Of a stretch of 64,000 nucleotides of DNA, positions 15,180 to 25,336 are shown in pieces (positions within the stretch are counted from its first letter, which is position 1; each line of letters starts with the position of its first letter). Origin of the DNA: Thermocatellispora tengchongensis (GTDB taxonomy: Bacteria > Actinomycetota > Actinomycetes > Streptosporangiales > Streptosporangiaceae); contig NZ_JACHGN010000019.1 of assembly GCF_014202315.1 (NCBI RefSeq), forward strand, positions 62,001 through 126,000, written 5' to 3'. The notes below the pieces were generated by a model that was not told where the DNA came from, made no database searches, and saw only the letters and a program-made list of their open reading frames with translations. Both the position numbers and the translations under genes were made by a program.

Positions 15180-16025
15180 ATGAACGGCATCCCCCTCCCA
15201 GGGGCGATCGGCGAGCACGCGCGCGACATCCTGGCCGGGCGGGTCAGTCCCGTCGCGGCCAGGGACGCGGCCACGGTGGTGATCCTCAGGGACGGACCAC
15301 CGGGGCTCGAGGTGTACATGATCCGGCGTAAGGCGAGCATGGCGTTCGCGGCGGGCGCGTACGTCTTCCCGGGCGGGGCGGTCGATCCGCGCGACGCCGA
15401 CCACGCCGTGGCCTGGGCCGGGCCCCCGGCCGCGGAGTGGGGCGCGACCTTCGGCGCCGACGAGAGCACGGCCCGCGCGCTGGTGTGCGCCGCCGTGCGC
15501 GAGACGTTCGAGGAGTCGGGCGTGCTGCTGGCCGGCCCCGACGCCGGCTCGGTGGTCGCCGACACCACCGGCCCCGGCTGGGAGGACGACCGGCTGGCCC
15601 TGATCGCCAAGAGCCTGTCGTTCGCGGAGTTCCTGAACCGGCGCGGGCTGGTGCTCCGCGCCGACCTGCTGCGGCCGTGGGCGCACTGGATCACGCCGGA
15701 GATCGAGTCGCGCCGCTTCGACACCCGGTTCTTCCTGGCGGCGCTGCCGCCGGGGCAGCGTACGCGCGACGTGGGCGGCGAGGCGGACGAGGTCGCCTGG
15801 GTACGCCCGGCCGAGGCGGTCGAGCGGGCCCACGAGGGCGAGATCTTCCTGATGCCGCCCACCTTCCACACCCTGGGCGAGCTGGCGGAGTACGGGAGCG
15901 TGGCCGAGGCCCTGGCGACCGGGCGGACGATCGAGGCGATCATGCCCGCGGCCGTCGAGGTGGACGGCGAGCTGCGCCTGCTGGTCCCCGACATGGACTA
16001 CCGGATGCCCGGAGGACGCCCGTGA
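15180..16025 (+). CDS. NUDIX hydrolase (NUDT19-like, split box)
   Basis: 281 residues from ATG 15180, with GGAGG six bases upstream. The Nudix box is split: FPGGAVD near residue 64 is separated by about 35 residues from AAVRETFEESGVLL. This long insertion is typical of NUDT19/RP2p-type CoA or nucleotide diphosphatases. Substrate is unknown. The stop overlaps the GTG start of the MBL hydrolase (GTGA), so the two are coupled, and both lie in the conserved crp neighbourhood. Confidence 0.88.
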   Translation: MNGIPLPGAIGEHARDILAGRVSPVAARDAATVVILRDGPPGLEVYMIRRKASMAFAAGAYVFPGGAVDPRDADHAVAWAGPPAAEWGATFGADESTARALVCAAVRETFEESGVLLAGPDAGSVVADTTGPGWEDDRLALIAKSLSFAEFLNRRGLVLRADLLRPWAHWITPEIESRRFDTRFFLAALPPGQRTRDVGGEADEVAWVRPAEAVERAHEGEIFLMPPTFHTLGELAEYGSVAEALATGRTIEAIMPAAVEVDGELRLLVPDMDYRMPGGRP

Positions 16026-16822
16026 GCGGTCTGGTCATCCCGATCGAGGGGCCCGACGGCGCACGCACCCCGCGCGCCACGAACCTGCTCGCGCCCAACC
16101 CCTCACCGATGACGCTCGACGGCACCAACACCTGGGTGCTGGCCGAGCCCGGCGCCGAGGCCGTGATCGTGGTGGACCCCGGCCCGCAGGACGAGGGTCA
16201 CCTGCGCCGCGTCGCCGGGCACGTGGGGGAGCGCAGGGTGGCCGTGATCCTGCTCACGCACGGCCACGGCGACCACAGCGACGGCGCCAAGCGGTTCGCC
16301 GAGATGACCGGCGCCCCCGTACGCGCCCTCGACCCGCGCCACCGCCTGGGCGGCGAGGGCCTGGCGGACGGCGACGTGGTGACGGCGGACGGCCTGGAGG
16401 TGCGCGTCATCGGCACGCCCGGCCACTCCTTCGACTCGCTGTGCTTCTGGCTGCCGCAGGACCGGGCGATGCTGACCGGCGACACCGTGCTCGGCCGGGG
16501 CACGACCGTGATCGCCCCCGACGGCGGCCTGACCGACTACCTGCACAGCCTGGACCGCCTGCGCACGATGGCCGAGGAGGCCGGCGCCGAGGCGCTGCTG
16601 CCCGGCCACGGGCAGGTGCTGCCCGACCCCACCGGCGCGCTGGACGGCTACATCGCGCACCGGCGCCAGAGGCTGGACCAGATCAGGGCCGCCCGCGCGG
16701 CCGGGGCCCGTACGCCGGCCGAGATCGTCGAGATCGTGTACGCCGACGTGGACCGCTCGCTGTGGCCCGCGGCCGAGATGTCGGTACGGGCGCAGCTCGC
16801 GTACCTGGACGGGAGCGGCTAG
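16022..16822 (+). CDS. Metallo-beta-lactamase fold hydrolase
   Basis: 266 residues from GTG 16022. Metal ligands: [11 protein letters not shown] (H-x-H-x-D-H), the later GTPGHSFDS His, the MLTGDTVLG Asp and LPGHGQV His. The C-terminal [18 protein letters not shown] helix is that of LACTB2-like enzymes, which act as endoribonucleases or thioesterases. Tail-to-tail with crp, with one base between the stops and no terminator visible. Confidence 0.92.
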   Translation: MSGLVIPIEGPDGARTPRATNLLAPNPSPMTLDGTNTWVLAEPGAEAVIVVDPGPQDEGHLRRVAGHVGERRVAVILLTHGHGDHSDGAKRFAEMTGAPVRALDPRHRLGGEGLADGDVVTADGLEVRVIGTPGHSFDSLCFWLPQDRAMLTGDTVLGRGTTVIAPDGGLTDYLHSLDRLRTMAEEAGAEALLPGHGQVLPDPTGALDGYIAHRRQRLDQIRAARAAGARTPAEIVEIVYADVDRSLWPAAEMSVRAQLAYLDGSG

Positions 16823-16823
16823 A

Positions 16824-17504
16824 TCACCGGGAGCGGTTGTACAGGCGCTCCATGTCCATGATCACCACGGCCTTGGCCTCGATGCGCAGCCAGCCGCGCT
16901 GGGCGAAGTCGGCCAGGGCCTTGTTCACCGTCTCGCGGGAGGCGCCGACGAGCTGGGCCAGCTCCTCCTGGGTGAGGTCGTGGTGCACGCGCATGCCGTC
17001 GTCGGTGCGCTGGCCGAACTTCTCCGCCAGGTCGAGCAGCGCCTTGGCCACGCGGCCGGGCACGTCGGTGAAGACCAGGTCGGCGAGGACGTCGTTGGTG
17101 CGGCGCAGCCGCTGGGCCAGCGCGCGGAGCAGGTGCAGCGCGACCTCGGGCCGCCCGGTGAGCCAGGGACGCAGGTCGTCGTGGCCGAGGGCGGCCAGGC
17201 GCACCTCGGTGAGCCCGCTGGCGCTCGCCGTGCGCGGGCGCGGGTCGAACAGGGACAGCTCGCCGAACATCTCCCCGGGCCCGAGCACGCTGAGCAGGTT
17301 CTCGCGGCCGTCCGGGGCGGTGCGGGACAGCTTGATCTTTCCTTCGAGTACGACGTAGAGCCGATCACCGGTCTCGCCCTCGTTGAAGAGCGTCTGGCCC
17401 TTCGACAGCTTGACCTCGTGAACGCTCGTGCGCAGCGCAGCGGCCCCCTCGCGATCGAGCGCGGCGAACAGGGGGGCCTTGGCCAGCACGTCGTCGGTGT
17501 TCAC
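16824..17504 (-). CDS. crp: Crp/Fnr family cAMP-type regulator
   Basis: 226 residues; GTG 17504 follows GGAGG by four bases, which decides the start. Cyclic-nucleotide domain: [20 protein letters not shown], then [21 protein letters not shown] (the phosphate-binding cassette with FGELSLF...R-T-A). A dimerisation helix precedes a winged HTH with [21 protein letters not shown]. It is orthologous by position to mycobacterial Crp and Streptomyces Crp, global regulators of metabolism and, in Streptomyces, germination and antibiotics. It is divergent from nth. Confidence 0.95.
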   Translation of the reverse strand: MNTDDVLAKAPLFAALDREGAAALRTSVHEVKLSKGQTLFNEGETGDRLYVVLEGKIKLSRTAPDGRENLLSVLGPGEMFGELSLFDPRPRTASASGLTEVRLAALGHDDLRPWLTGRPEVALHLLRALAQRLRRTNDVLADLVFTDVPGRVAKALLDLAEKFGQRTDDGMRVHHDLTQEELAQLVGASRETVNKALADFAQRGWLRIEAKAVVIMDMERLYNRSR

Positions 17505-17576
17505 AGTGCCTCCATGAGTCAGCTCGCTGTCGCGCGGTCCCCCTCGGGCCGGCTCGGCGATCCACACCCAAACATT

Positions 17577-17590
17577 GTGACGTACCCCAC
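17577..17590. promoter_or_regulatory. Candidate Crp site in the crp-nth divergent promoter
   Basis: GTGACGTACCCCAC has the GTG-N8-CAC skeleton of actinobacterial Crp sites, though the G before CAC is C here. It lies 73 bp upstream of the crp start and 41 bp before the nth start, suitable for autoregulation. One weak match only. Confidence 0.3.
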
Positions 17591-17630
17591 GCGGCGGGTC
17601 GTGCGGGGCTACCCGCGTAGGCTGTTGCAG

Positions 17631-18353
17631 GTGCCCCACGATGCAGAAACCCCTACCGGGGAGACCCGTCTCGCACTTGTGCGGCGTGCCAGGCGGATGA
17701 ACCGGATTCTGGCGGAGACCTACCCCGACGCCCACTGTGAGCTCGACTTCACCAACCCGCTTGAGCTGCTGGTCGCCACGATTCTCTCTGCCCAGTGTAC
17801 GGACAAACGGGTGAATATCGTCACACCCGTAGTTTTCGCGAAATACCGGACAGCGGAGGAGTACGCGGCGGCCGACCGCGGCGAGCTGGAGGAGATGATC
17901 CGCTCCACCGGCTTCTTCCGCGCCAAGGCCAACAGCATCATCGGCATGGCCCAGGCGATCTGCGAGCGCTACGGCGGCGAGGTGCCGAACAAGCTCAAGG
18001 ACCTCGTCACCCTCCCCGGCGTGGGCCGCAAGACCGCCAACGTCGTGCTCGGCAACGCCTTCGGCGTGCCGGGGATCACCGTGGACACCCACTTCGGCCG
18101 GCTCGCGCGCCGGTTCGGCTGGACGGGCGAGACCGATCCGGTCAAGGTCGAGCACGAGGTCGGCGCGCTGATCCCCAAGCGCGAGTGGACCATCCTGTCG
18201 CACCGCATGATCTGGCACGGCCGCCGCATCTGCCACTCCCGCACGCCCGCCTGCGGCGTCTGCCCGCTGGCCGCGCTGTGCCCGTCGTACGGCACCGGCC
18301 CCACCGACGAGGCCCGCGCCGCCAAGCTCGTGCGTCCGGGGCCGTTCTCATGA
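17631..18353 (+). CDS. nth: Endonuclease III (base-excision DNA glycosylase/AP lyase)
   Basis: 240 residues from GTG 17631; ATG 17697 ([10 protein letters not shown]) is a shorter choice. The helix-hairpin-helix [18 protein letters not shown] carries the catalytic Lys, and [11 protein letters not shown] the catalytic Asp. Four Cys in C-x6-C-x2-C-x5-C ([17 protein letters not shown]) bind the [4Fe-4S] cluster. It removes oxidised pyrimidines. The stop overlaps the next NUDIX start (ATGA). Confidence 0.97.
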   Translation: MPHDAETPTGETRLALVRRARRMNRILAETYPDAHCELDFTNPLELLVATILSAQCTDKRVNIVTPVVFAKYRTAEEYAAADRGELEEMIRSTGFFRAKANSIIGMAQAICERYGGEVPNKLKDLVTLPGVGRKTANVVLGNAFGVPGITVDTHFGRLARRFGWTGETDPVKVEHEVGALIPKREWTILSHRMIWHGRRICHSRTPACGVCPLAALCPSYGTGPTDEARAAKLVRPGPFS

Positions 18354-19018
18354 CCCACCCCGGCACCACCCCGCCCCCGCCCCCCGACTGGCTGTACGAC
18401 CTCGCCCGGCGCGCCGCCGAGCGTCCGGTGCCGCCCGTGATGCGCCCGCCCGACGGCCGGGGCCGCAGGGCCGCCGTGCTGCTGCTGTTCGGCGAGGGCC
18501 CCTTCGGCCCCGACATCCTGCTCATCCAGCGCAGCGCGCGCGGGCGCAGGCACGCCGGCCAGCCCGCCTTCCCCGGCGGCGGCGTCGATCCCGGCGACGA
18601 CGGGCCGATCGGCGCGGCGCTGCGCGAGGCCGAGGAGGAGACCGGGCTCGACCCCGCGGGCGTACAGGTGGTCGGCACCATGCCCGAGCTGTACATCTGG
18701 CGCAGCGACAACCGGGTGACCCCGGTGCTCGGCTGGTGGCACACCCCCGGCACCGTCCACGCCGCCTCGCCCGACGAGGTGGACGCGGTGGAGCGGGTGC
18801 CGATCGCCGAACTGACCGACCCCGCCAACCGGCTGCGCCTGCGCCACCCCAGCGGCCACTCCGGCCCGGCCTTCCGGGGCAGGGGCCTGCTGGTGTGGGG
18901 CTTCACCGCGGGCGTGCTGGACGACGTGCTGGCCATCTCCGGCTTCGAGCGGCCCTGGGACCGCGACCGGGTGGAGGACCTGCCCCCGGACGTCCTCGAC
19001 CTGGCCGCCCGCGGCTGA
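18350..19018 (+). CDS. NUDIX hydrolase, CoA pyrophosphatase type
   Basis: 222 residues, ATG 18350 coupled to nth. [24 protein letters not shown] followed by [15 protein letters not shown] is a complete Nudix box with the upstream arginine-rich and [10 protein letters not shown] signature of NudL/CoA diphosphatases (LLTKRS-x-HxGQ-x-FPGG). The N-terminus is Pro-rich. In M. tuberculosis a thioredoxin-like gene lies between nth and this NUDIX; here the two genes overlap, so that gene is absent from this position. Confidence 0.9.
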   Translation: MTHPGTTPPPPPDWLYDLARRAAERPVPPVMRPPDGRGRRAAVLLLFGEGPFGPDILLIQRSARGRRHAGQPAFPGGGVDPGDDGPIGAALREAEEETGLDPAGVQVVGTMPELYIWRSDNRVTPVLGWWHTPGTVHAASPDEVDAVERVPIAELTDPANRLRLRHPSGHSGPAFRGRGLLVWGFTAGVLDDVLAISGFERPWDRDRVEDLPPDVLDLAARG

Positions 19019-19062
19019 GCCGCCAGGCAGCCACCCGGCAGTCACCAGGGAGCGCTCGCCAC

Positions 19063-19130
19063 CGGCCGGGGTCGCTTACCGGCCGGGGTCGCTTACCGGC
19101 CGGAATCGTCTACCGGTCGGAATCGTCCAG
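19063..19130. repeat. 17-bp tandem repeat, four units
   Basis: CGGCCGGGGTCGCTTAC at 19063 and 19080 is exact; units at 19097 and 19114 diverge (CGGCCGGAATCGTCTAC and CGGTCGGAATCGTCCAG). The last unit encodes the C-terminus of the HEAT gene on the minus strand (LDDSDR), so repeat slippage can alter that end. Confidence 0.85.
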
Positions 19131-19652
19131 GTCGCCCGTGACGAGCGCCATCCCCAGCCGGGCCCAGTCGGCGACGTCCTCGTCGGGGTCGTCGGCCAGC
19201 TTGCGCAGCGTGGCCAGCCCTTCCTCGTCCGGCGGGTCGCCGAGCACGTTCGGCAGCGCGTACGCCGCGCCGTAGCGCACCCTGGAGTCGGGATGCGCGG
19301 CCAGGTCGATCACCGACGGCAGGGCCTTGGGGTCCTTGAGGTGCCCGAAGGCGATCAGCACGGAGTACAGCACCATCACGTCGTGCTCGCTGGCCGCGAT
19401 GTAGCGCAGGACCGGCATGCTGCGGTGCGCGAACGGCAGCCCGGGACGGCCGAGCTGACCGAGGATGTCGACGCCGAGGATCCGCTCGTGGCTGGTCGCG
19501 CCCGCGCACAGCCGCCTCGCCTCGGTGAAGGTCTCATGGTCGGCGCGCTTCTGCAGCAGGGTGATCGCCTGCCACCGGGCCGCGCCGTCGGGATCCGGGT
19601 CCGTCAGCGCGGCAGTGACGAGATCCCGCACCGTTCCCCCGATCGATGCCAT
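19110..19652 (-). CDS. HEAT-repeat protein
   Basis: 180 residues, ATG 19652. It consists of paired helices in HEAT/PBS-lyase style: RRLCAGATSHERILGVDILG, PVLRYIAASEHDVMVLYS and VIDLAAHPDSRVRYGAAYAL. Such proteins are protein-interaction scaffolds. No enzyme motif is present. Its C-terminus lies in the 17-bp tandem repeat. It stands alone between convergent NUDIX and divergent MarP-like genes. Confidence 0.85.
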   Translation of the reverse strand: MASIGGTVRDLVTAALTDPDPDGAARWQAITLLQKRADHETFTEARRLCAGATSHERILGVDILGQLGRPGLPFAHRSMPVLRYIAASEHDVMVLYSVLIAFGHLKDPKALPSVIDLAAHPDSRVRYGAAYALPNVLGDPPDEEGLATLRKLADDPDEDVADWARLGMALVTGDLDDSDR

Positions 19653-19779
19653 GGGGCAACGATAGCCACGGGTAGGCGTCCGTGTGGCTCAGGTTACCGG
19701 TGTGTCAGAAGACGTGCCGCACTTTCCCGTGTGCGGCAAGACGTGCACGCCGGGCCCCGCCGCTGGCTACCGTTGAGGG

Positions 19780-20970
19780 GTGCGCGGCGATCTCCTCGAC
19801 CTCATCCTGATCGGGCTCGCGATTGCCTTCGGCATCTCGGGCTACCGGCAGGGCTTCATCATCGGCGCGCTCAGCTTCGTCGGGTTCGTCGGGGGCGCCT
19901 TCCTGGGAGTCGCCATCGCACCGCCGATCGCCAAGGCGGTCGTCGACGGCGAGACGGAGCGGGCGCTGCTCGCCATCGTGATCGTGTTCCTGGCCGCCAC
20001 CATCGGCCAGTTCGCGGCGTCCACGCTCGGCGCCGTGGTCAGAAGCCATGTGACCTGGGAGCCCGCCAAGGTCGCCGACGCCGTCGGCGGCACCTTCGCC
20101 AGCGCCCTGTCCGTGCTCGTGGTGGTCTGGCTGATCGGCGGCCTGCTCGCGCACGGCCCGTTCCCGCCGCTCAGCCAGCAGGTCAACAACTCGCTGCTGC
20201 TCGCCACCGTCGACCAGACCCTGCCCGAGGCCGCCAAGGACTGGCGGCGCAAGTTCAAGGAGTTCGTCGACACCTCCGAGTTCCCGCAGGTGTTCGAGGC
20301 CATCGGCGGCGGCCAGTTCGTCGATGTGCCGCCGCCCGACGCCGGCGTGCTCAAGGGCCAGCGGCTCGCGCGGGCCCGCAACGGCATCGTCAAGGTGCAG
20401 GGCACCGCGCCGAGCTGCCGCAAGCGCATCGAGGGCACCGGCTTCGTCTACGCCAACGACCGGGTCATGACCAACGCCCACGTCGTGGCCGGGGTCACCC
20501 AGGAGCTGCGCGTCACCGACTTCGAGGGCACCTCCCACGCGGCCAGGGTGGTGCTGTACAACCCCGACCGCGACATCGCGGTGCTCTACGTCCCCGGGCT
20601 CGACCTGCCCGTGCTGCGCTTCGACGGCACCGCCGAGAAGGGCGAGGACGCCATCATCGCCGGCTACCCGCGGGGCAAGGGCTTCACCCCGCTGCCCGCC
20701 CGTATCCGGATCAAGCAGGACGCCGAGGGCTACGAGATCTACAACCGCAAGAAGGTCGTGCGCGAGGTCTACGCGATCCGCGGGCTGGTCCAGCCGGGCA
20801 ACTCGGGTGGCCCGCTGCTCACCACCGAGGGCCGCGTCTTCGGCGTGATCTTCGCCGCCGCCACCGACCAGGCCGAGACCGGCTACGTGCTGACCGCCAA
20901 GGAGGTCACCCCCGACGCCGAGGCCGGCGCCACCGCCACCGAGCGGGTGGACACCCAAGACTGCGACTGA
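19780..20970 (+). CDS. marP: MarP-like membrane serine protease (CvpA + trypsin-like)
   Basis: 396 residues from GTG 19780. Four hydrophobic segments in residues 5-130 form a CvpA/colicin V production domain. A periplasmic trypsin-like domain follows with H234 (TNAHVVAG), D265 (PDRDIAVLY) and S342 (PGNSGGPLL). SCRKRIEGTGFVY and the terminal DTQDCD supply Cys that could form a disulfide. Its position near nth, the CoA-type NUDIX and the epoxide hydrolase-like gene matches Rv3671c, which supports acid resistance in M. tuberculosis. A role in surface or acid stress is inferred from that. Confidence 0.93.
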   Translation: MRGDLLDLILIGLAIAFGISGYRQGFIIGALSFVGFVGGAFLGVAIAPPIAKAVVDGETERALLAIVIVFLAATIGQFAASTLGAVVRSHVTWEPAKVADAVGGTFASALSVLVVVWLIGGLLAHGPFPPLSQQVNNSLLLATVDQTLPEAAKDWRRKFKEFVDTSEFPQVFEAIGGGQFVDVPPPDAGVLKGQRLARARNGIVKVQGTAPSCRKRIEGTGFVYANDRVMTNAHVVAGVTQELRVTDFEGTSHAARVVLYNPDRDIAVLYVPGLDLPVLRFDGTAEKGEDAIIAGYPRGKGFTPLPARIRIKQDAEGYEIYNRKKVVREVYAIRGLVQPGNSGGPLLTTEGRVFGVIFAAATDQAETGYVLTAKEVTPDAEAGATATERVDTQDCD

Positions 20971-21074
20971 GCCCCGGCCCAGGGCCCGGGTCGGGGCCCC
21001 GGACAGGGCCCGGCCAGGGCCCGCGTCAAAGCCCGGGGCGGGCCTTAGGACGGGGACAGGACCGGGCCTCAGAG

Positions 21075-21137
21075 CCGGATCGGGACAGGGCCGGGCTGGA
21101 TACGGGACAGGGCTGGATACGGGACAGGGCCGGATCA
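21075..21137. repeat. About 17-bp tandem repeat
   Basis: CTGGATACGGGACAGGG is exact at 21096-21112 and 21113-21129, with degenerate units on both sides. It fills the gap between the convergent MarP-like and DUF309 genes, and related CAGGGCCCGG words continue up to the MarP stop. Confidence 0.8.
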
Positions 21138-21710
21138 GGGCGCCAGCGTCGCCCTGATCCGTGCGATGGCCGCGTGCGGCGCCACCTCGTCGGCCTCGGC
21201 CGCCAGGTCGTGCGCCTGCCGCACCGTGCGCGGGAGGTCCATCCCGTACGGCGTGCGGGGCTCGCCGCCCCGCCCCTCCCAGGCCTCGCCCCCGGTCTGG
21301 TCCCCGGGCTGGTCCCCGGTCCGGTCCCCGGCGAAGGGGCCCGGCCGCCGGGCCGGCCCGCCGTACGGCGTGATCCTGGCGGCGCCGCGCGTCAGCAGCA
21401 CGGCCGCACCGCGCCGGTTGTCGCGCTGGAGGTGGGTGAGCCCGACGCAGATCTGCGCGAGCCCCTGCCACAGCTCCCGCTCCTCCTCCGGGCCGTGCTT
21501 CCAGCGCGCCTCAAGCACCTCGTGGGCGTGGAACGGCCGGTCCTCGGCCAGCATCCGCACGGCCTCGGCCACCGCCTCGTCGCCGCTCGGAGCGTAGTCG
21601 TCGGGCACCCGCGGCACGCCTTCGGCGTCGCGGGGCAGCGGGCGGCCGAAGGCGTCGCGCGGGCGCGCGTTCCGCGGCCTGCCCTGGGGGTCCCTGTCGC
21701 GCATGGTCAT
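21135..21710 (-). CDS. DUF309 domain protein
   Basis: 191 residues if started at ATG 21710; GTG 21716 and ATG 21704 are also in frame. RPFHAHEVLEARWKHGPEEE followed by LWQGLAQICVGLTHLQRDN is the DUF309 core, a helical domain with conserved HAHE...W. Function is unknown. An insertion of about 30 Gly/Asp/Arg-rich residues interrupts the C-terminal half. Its stop codon touches the 21075 repeat, so the C-terminus may vary between strains. Confidence 0.85.
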   Translation of the reverse strand: MTMRDRDPQGRPRNARPRDAFGRPLPRDAEGVPRVPDDYAPSGDEAVAEAVRMLAEDRPFHAHEVLEARWKHGPEEERELWQGLAQICVGLTHLQRDNRRGAAVLLTRGAARITPYGGPARRPGPFAGDRTGDQPGDQTGGEAWEGRGGEPRTPYGMDLPRTVRQAHDLAAEADEVAPHAAIARIRATLAP

Positions 21711-21734
21711 GGTCACGTGGTCACTGGTTCTCGG

Positions 21735-22655
21735 TCATCGGTCGGGCTCGGGGTCGGCGAGCCAGGCGAGCAGCTCGGCGTCGAAACGCTCGGGCTGCTC
21801 CTCGTGCGGGAAGTGGCCGACGCCCTCCAGCAGGCGCCAGCGGTAGGGGGCGGCGACGTACCGGCTGGAGCCCTGGGCGGTGCGCGGCAGCACGCACGAG
21901 TCGAGCGCGCCGTGCAGTTGCAGGGTCGGGGCCTCGATCTCGGCGCGCATGCCCCGCGCGTACCGCGCGCCGTCGGGGCGGAGCTGGGAGCGGGCGAACC
22001 ACCGGTAGTACTCAAGCGCGCAGTGGGCCACGCCCGGGATGCGGAACACGTCGCGGTAGGTGCGCGCGACGGACTCGTCGGGCCAGCCGGGGCCGGACCA
22101 CGCCTTGAGCAGGTGGCCGACCTTGGCGGCCCCGCGCCTGGTCAACTGGATCTCCGGCAGGAAGGGGAGCTGGAAGCCCAGGGTGTACCGCGAGGCGCGC
22201 AACTGGCCGCGCAGGTCGGTGAACATCGCCGCGCGCAGCCGCAGCGGGTGGGCCGCCGAGACCGGCACCAGCCGGTGCACGACCTTGGGGTCGCGGGCCG
22301 CCATGGTCCAGGCGAGCAGGCCGCCCCAGTCGTGGCCCACCACGATCGCGCCGCTCTCGCCCAGGGCCCGGATCAGGCCCGCGGCGTCCTGCGCCAGGGT
22401 CGGCAGGTCGTAGCCGCGCGGCGGCTTGTCGCTGGCGCCGTAGCCGCGCAGATCCACCGCCACCGCGCGGTAGCCCGCCTCGGCCAGCGAGACGAGCTGG
22501 TGCCGCCAGGTCCACCAGAACTGCGGGAAGCCGTGCAGCAGCAGCACCAGCGGCCCCTGGCCGGCCTCCACGACGTGGAAGCGGGTGCCGCCCGCGTGCA
22601 CGCCCCGGTGGGTCCAGGGGCCGTCGAGGGTGGTCAGCGACTCGTCAGGGCGCAT
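21735..22655 (-). CDS. ephE: Alpha/beta hydrolase, epoxide hydrolase-like
   Basis: 306 residues. Oxyanion segment LLLHGFPQFWWTWRHQL, nucleophile Asp in VVGHDWGGLLAW, and catalytic His in EGVGHFPHEEQPE. Two lid tyrosines expected of epoxide hydrolases may be supplied by RYTLGFQ and EYYRWF. The position between the MarP-like and holin-like genes matches ephE in mycobacteria. The start overlaps the upstream gene's end by 11 bases. The substrate is not evident; haloalkane dehalogenases share these motifs. Confidence 0.88.
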   Translation of the reverse strand: MRPDESLTTLDGPWTHRGVHAGGTRFHVVEAGQGPLVLLLHGFPQFWWTWRHQLVSLAEAGYRAVAVDLRGYGASDKPPRGYDLPTLAQDAAGLIRALGESGAIVVGHDWGGLLAWTMAARDPKVVHRLVPVSAAHPLRLRAAMFTDLRGQLRASRYTLGFQLPFLPEIQLTRRGAAKVGHLLKAWSGPGWPDESVARTYRDVFRIPGVAHCALEYYRWFARSQLRPDGARYARGMRAEIEAPTLQLHGALDSCVLPRTAQGSSRYVAAPYRWRLLEGVGHFPHEEQPERFDAELLAWLADPEPDR

Positions 22656-23124
22656 GGGACACCGACTCGCGGTGAGCGCCGATCTCGCCGGCCCTCGGTC
22701 CCGTCGTGATCTCGGCCTTCTCGTCGGCCGGCAGCTCCGGCCCGCTCTTGAGGTTCTTCAGGCTGCGGGTCGTGCGCTTCATACCGGACAGGCCCTTGAG
22801 CCTGCGTACGCCGATGAAGCCGAGCAGGGCGGCCGTCAGCAGGTAGAAGACGGTCACGATGGTGAAGGCCAGCCACTGCCACACGCCGAGCCCCACCAGG
22901 GCGTACGCGATGGCGAAGGAGGCCAGGATGAGGCACAGGTGCAGGATGAACGCCGCCGCCGCGAACAGCCCGGCGGCCGTGCCGACCCGCTTGGCGTCGA
23001 ACCTGAGCTCGGCCTTGGCCAGCTCGATCTCCGAGCGGATCAGCGTGGAGATGTGGTCGCTCGCCTGGGCGACGAGCTCTCCGAGGCTCTCTTGCTGCGG
23101 ATCCACGGCCGGGTTGTTCGGCAT
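22645..23124 (-). CDS. Holin-like superfamily III membrane protein (phage holin family)
   Basis: 159 residues; ATG 23124 follows AGGAG by seven bases. An amphipathic helix (SDHISTLIRSEIELAKAELR) is followed by two transmembrane segments (VGTAAGLFAAAAFILHLCLIL and WLAFTIVTVFYLLTAALLGF) and a charged tail. This is the Phage_holin_3_6/DUF1469 pattern of actinobacterial inner-membrane proteins, not a true phage gene. Equivalent genes follow acs and precede ephE in relatives. Confidence 0.88.
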   Translation of the reverse strand: MPNNPAVDPQQESLGELVAQASDHISTLIRSEIELAKAELRFDAKRVGTAAGLFAAAAFILHLCLILASFAIAYALVGLGVWQWLAFTIVTVFYLLTAALLGFIGVRRLKGLSGMKRTTRSLKNLKSGPELPADEKAEITTGPRAGEIGAHRESVSHAP

Positions 23125-23341
23125 GGACGATCTCCTATCGCTACCCGAGGACGATGTCAATCATCCTGTCCACTCACGCGCCCGAGCGCGCAACCGGCCC
23201 CTCCGCACGGTCGATCCGCCCCGGCTCCGGCCGTACGCATCCCATGCCCCGGCAGGGGCGCCCCCATACACCGGCTCCCGCCCCGGACAGCCGGAGGGCC
23301 GGCGACCCCGCAGGTCACCGGCCCTCGCGCGCGATGATCCG

Positions 23342-25336
23342 TCAGTCCTCGGGCTTGGCCGTGGGCAGCTTCTCCGAGATCAGCTTCATCACGGAGCTGT
23401 CGGTCAGCGTGGTCACGTCGCCGAGGGAGCGGTTCTCGGCCACGTCGCGCAGCAGGCGACGCATGATCTTGCCGGAGCGGGTCTTGGGCAGCTCGGGCAC
23501 CACCAGGATCTGGCGCGGCTTGGCGATGGGGCCGAGCGTCTTGGCCACGTGGTTGCGCAGCTCGGCGGCGATGTCGTCGCTCTCCTCCGCGCTGCCGCGC
23601 AGGATCGTGAACGCCACGATGGCCTGGCCGGTCACCGGGTCGGTCGCGCCCACCACGGCCGCCTCGGCGACCTTCGGGTGCGAGACGAGCGCCGACTCCA
23701 CCTCGGTGGTGGAGATGTTGTGGCCGGAGACGAGCATCACGTCGTCCACGCGGCCGAGCAGCCACAGGTCGCCGTCCTCGTCGCGCTTGGCGCCGTCGCC
23801 GGGGAAGTACATCCCCTCGAACCGCGACCAGTACGTGTCGATGTAGCGCTGGTCATCGCCCCAGATCGTGCGCAGCATCGACGGCCACGGCTCGCGTACG
23901 ACGAGGAAGCCGCCCCCGCCGTTCGGCACGCTCGCGCCGGTGTCGTCCACGACGTCGGCCACGATGCCGGGCAGCGGGCGCATGGCGGCGCCCGGCTTGG
24001 TCGCGGTCACGCCCGGCAGCGGGCTGATCATGATCGCGCCGGTCTCGGTCTGCCACCAGGTGTCCACGACCGGGCAGCGGTTGCCGCCGATGTGCTCGCG
24101 GTACCAGACGTACGCCTCGGGGTTGATCGGCTCGCCCACGGAGCCCAGCACCCGCAGGCTGGACATGTCGTACTTCGCGGGGATGTCATCGCCCCACTTC
24201 ATGAAGGTACGGATCGCGGTGGGCGCGGTGTAGCAGATCGTGACCTTGTACTTCTGCACGATCTCCCAGAACCGGCCGCGGTGCGGGGTGTCGGGCGTGC
24301 CCTCGTAGATGACGCTGGTCGCGCCGTTGGCCAGGGGGCCGTACACGATGTAGGAGTGGCCGGTCACCCAGCCGATGTCGGCCGTGCACCAGTAGATGTC
24401 GGTCTCGGGCTTGAGGTCGAACACCGCGTGGTGGGTCCAGGCGACCTGGGTCAGGTAGCCGCCGGTCGTGTGCAGGATGCCCTTGGGCTTACCGGTGGTG
24501 CCGCTGGTGTAGAGGATGTACAGCGGGTCCTCGGCGTCGTGCGGCACCGCGGCGTGCACGTCGGACTGCTTGTCCACCAGGTCGTGCCACCAGATGTCCT
24601 TGGGCGTGACCGCCACGTCCTGGCCGGTGCGCCGCACCACCAGCACGTGCTCCACCCCGGGACACTCGGCCACGGCCTCGTCCACGGTCGGCTTGAGCGC
24701 GCTCGGCGCCCCCCGCCGGAACCCGCCGTCGGCCGTGATGACCAGCTTGGCGTCGGCGTCGTCGATGCGGCTCTTGAGCGCGGTCGCGGAGAACCCGCCG
24801 AAGACCACCGAGTGGATTGCCCCGATGCGCGCGCAGGCCAGCATCGCGATCGGCAGCTCCGGGATCATCGGCATGTAGATCGCCACCCGGTCGCCCTTGC
24901 CGACGCCCAGCTCCTGCAGCGCGTTCGCGGCCTTGTTCACCTCCCGCTGGAGGTCGGCGTACGTCAGCGTCCGCGTGTCGCCCTCGGGCTCGCCCTCCCA
25001 GTAGTAGGCGACCTTGTCGCCGCGCCCCGCCTCGACGTGCCGGTCGACGCAGTTGTACGCGACGTTGAGCTGCCCGCCGAGGAACCATTTGGCGAACGGC
25101 GGGTTCCACTCCAGCGTGGTGTCCCACCTCTTCGCCCAGGTCAGCCTCTCGGCGGCACGCTCCCAGAAGGCTAGGCGATCCTCGGCCGCCTCGTCGTAGG
25201 CCGCGGCGGTCACGTTGGCCGACGCCGCCAGCTCCTCCGGAGGTGCGAACCGCCTGGTCTCCTGCAGCAGATTGGACAGCGTCTCCTGGGACTGGTTGGC
25301 TCCGCTAGGGCCTTGACCAGGGGTTTCCGGGGCCAC
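23342..25336 (-). CDS. acs: Acetyl-CoA synthetase (AMP-forming)
   Basis: 664 residues from GTG 25336 with GGAG upstream. ANL-family motifs: [11 protein letters not shown] (A3), TWWQTETGA (A5), [20 protein letters not shown] (A8 hinge) and [15 protein letters not shown] with the catalytic Lys that is usually controlled by reversible acetylation. The N-terminal [20 protein letters not shown] is the ACAS_N domain. It makes acetyl-CoA from acetate, ATP and CoA. Full length. The 330-bp upstream gap holds its promoter. Confidence 0.97.
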   Translation of the reverse strand: MAPETPGQGPSGANQSQETLSNLLQETRRFAPPEELAASANVTAAAYDEAAEDRLAFWERAAERLTWAKRWDTTLEWNPPFAKWFLGGQLNVAYNCVDRHVEAGRGDKVAYYWEGEPEGDTRTLTYADLQREVNKAANALQELGVGKGDRVAIYMPMIPELPIAMLACARIGAIHSVVFGGFSATALKSRIDDADAKLVITADGGFRRGAPSALKPTVDEAVAECPGVEHVLVVRRTGQDVAVTPKDIWWHDLVDKQSDVHAAVPHDAEDPLYILYTSGTTGKPKGILHTTGGYLTQVAWTHHAVFDLKPETDIYWCTADIGWVTGHSYIVYGPLANGATSVIYEGTPDTPHRGRFWEIVQKYKVTICYTAPTAIRTFMKWGDDIPAKYDMSSLRVLGSVGEPINPEAYVWYREHIGGNRCPVVDTWWQTETGAIMISPLPGVTATKPGAAMRPLPGIVADVVDDTGASVPNGGGGFLVVREPWPSMLRTIWGDDQRYIDTYWSRFEGMYFPGDGAKRDEDGDLWLLGRVDDVMLVSGHNISTTEVESALVSHPKVAEAAVVGATDPVTGQAIVAFTILRGSAEESDDIAAELRNHVAKTLGPIAKPRQILVVPELPKTRSGKIMRRLLRDVAENRSLGDVTTLTDSSVMKLISEKLPTAKPED

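Noticed and set aside
19293-22709. 1138-codon plus-strand open frame
   Set aside because: It runs through the HEAT, MarP-like, DUF309 and hydrolase genes in wrong frames. All four have clear domains in their own frames.
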